NCBI GenBank assembly: GCA_964414205.1
Contig: CAYPVP010000074.1
Span: 1 to 5,778, forward strand
Reading direction: 5' to 3'
From: STD2-102 sp964414205
GTDB lineage: Bacteria; Bacillota; Clostridia; Christensenellales; CAG-917
Length of the DNA stretch: 5,778 bases
Positions 5,552 through 5,778 of the stretch are shown piece by piece (positions within the stretch are counted from its first letter, which is position 1; every line of letters begins with the position of its first letter). A program made the position numbers and the translations under genes. Under the pieces are notes generated by a model. It ran no database searches. It saw only the letters and a program-made list of their open reading frames with translations, and was not told the origin of the DNA.

Positions 5552-5778
5552 ATTTCACTTTTAGTTTTGCTTTTATATTTTTATGCTTGCATAGTTATGC
5601 TTGCATTTTGGCAACATCAAGTTTGCATTTTTCTTATGTTACAGTCATATTTTGCTTATTTGTTTTTTGTATTATAATTTATTTTGCTTTACTCTTTTGC
5701 TTTCACTTTCGGCATTGTTCTCTTTCTTTTGCTTTCGTTATGGTTGTATTTGGGTCACGGGTTTTGATTTTGATTTTG
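5552..5778. other. Leader region upstream of exporter operon, no convincing gene
   Basis: This 227-bp stretch is strongly A-rich on the minus strand. It holds two direct copies of TTATGCTTGCAT (5581-5592 and 5595-5606) and two near-identical copies of TCTTTTGCTTTC (about 5692-5703 and 5726-5737). A minus-strand TATAAT (5671-5676) could be a -10 box, but no good -35 lies 16-18 bp upstream. Only very short reading frames exist. One minus-strand frame is open to the right edge and stops near 5717 after about 23 codons, rich in Lys and Arg. It might be the tail of a gene beyond the window, but there is no real support. Confidence 0.5.
5581..5606. repeat. Tandem pair of ATGC-TT-GCAT palindromic decamers
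   Basis: The 12-mer TTATGCTTGCAT occurs twice with a 14-bp period. Each copy contains ATGC-N2-GCAT, an inverted repeat of ATGC. The pair lies 30-55 bp upstream of the exporter start, where operator sites are common. No promoter can be firmly placed relative to them. Confidence 0.6.

Noticed and set aside
5671..5676. TATAAT on the minus strand as a firm exporter promoter
   Set aside because: The -10 match is perfect, but the region 16-18 bp upstream offers only CAAAAG or GCAAAA, so it is kept as a weak possibility rather than a feature.

Overview
The window is AT-rich DNA with strong AGGAGG-type ribosome binding sites, a tRNA with an encoded CCA end, sigma70/sigmaA-type promoters and a lipobox lipoprotein carrying Listeria-Bacteroides and BspA-type repeats. 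With oxygen-defence genes typical of strict anaerobes (rubredoxin, two-iron superoxide reductase, Hrb-type flavin reductase), this points to an anaerobic, low-GC Firmicute, probably a clostridial gut lineage. The genus cannot be named from the sequence. Nothing suggests a recoded genetic code: TAA, TAG and TGA all act as stops.

Layout. Positions 1-215 hold a minus-strand tRNA-Arg(ACG) with a consensus promoter and a perfect hairpin terminator. Positions 298-1549 hold a plus-strand three-gene operon: rubredoxin (53 aa), 2Fe superoxide reductase/desulfoferrodoxin (122 aa), and a flavin reductase fused to a short rubredoxin domain (202 aa, Hrb-like). A 15-bp perfect palindrome lies between its promoter and its ribosome binding site. 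A 17-bp-stem bidirectional terminator (1592-1629) separates it from a convergent minus-strand operon. That operon, in transcription order from the right, encodes an ABC exporter half-transporter (546 aa), an HPr-kinase-like P-loop protein (287 aa from a TTG start) and a repeat-containing lipoprotein (468 aa). Its genes overlap by 20 and 4 nt, so they are probably translationally coupled. The right end (5552-5778) is non-coding leader with short repeats.

How the genes work together. The left operon reads as a compact superoxide-removal chain: reduced flavin in the Hrb-like protein could pass electrons through its own or the free rubredoxin to the superoxide reductase. The right operon pairs an exporter with an HPr-kinase fold protein. 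That pairing is known from some peptide (lasso/RiPP-type) clusters, but no precursor peptide or maturase is visible, so the role stays open. The most useful items for a second look are this exporter/kinase/lipoprotein operon, the palindrome in the SOR promoter, and the tandem ATGC-N2-GCAT repeats upstream of the exporter.
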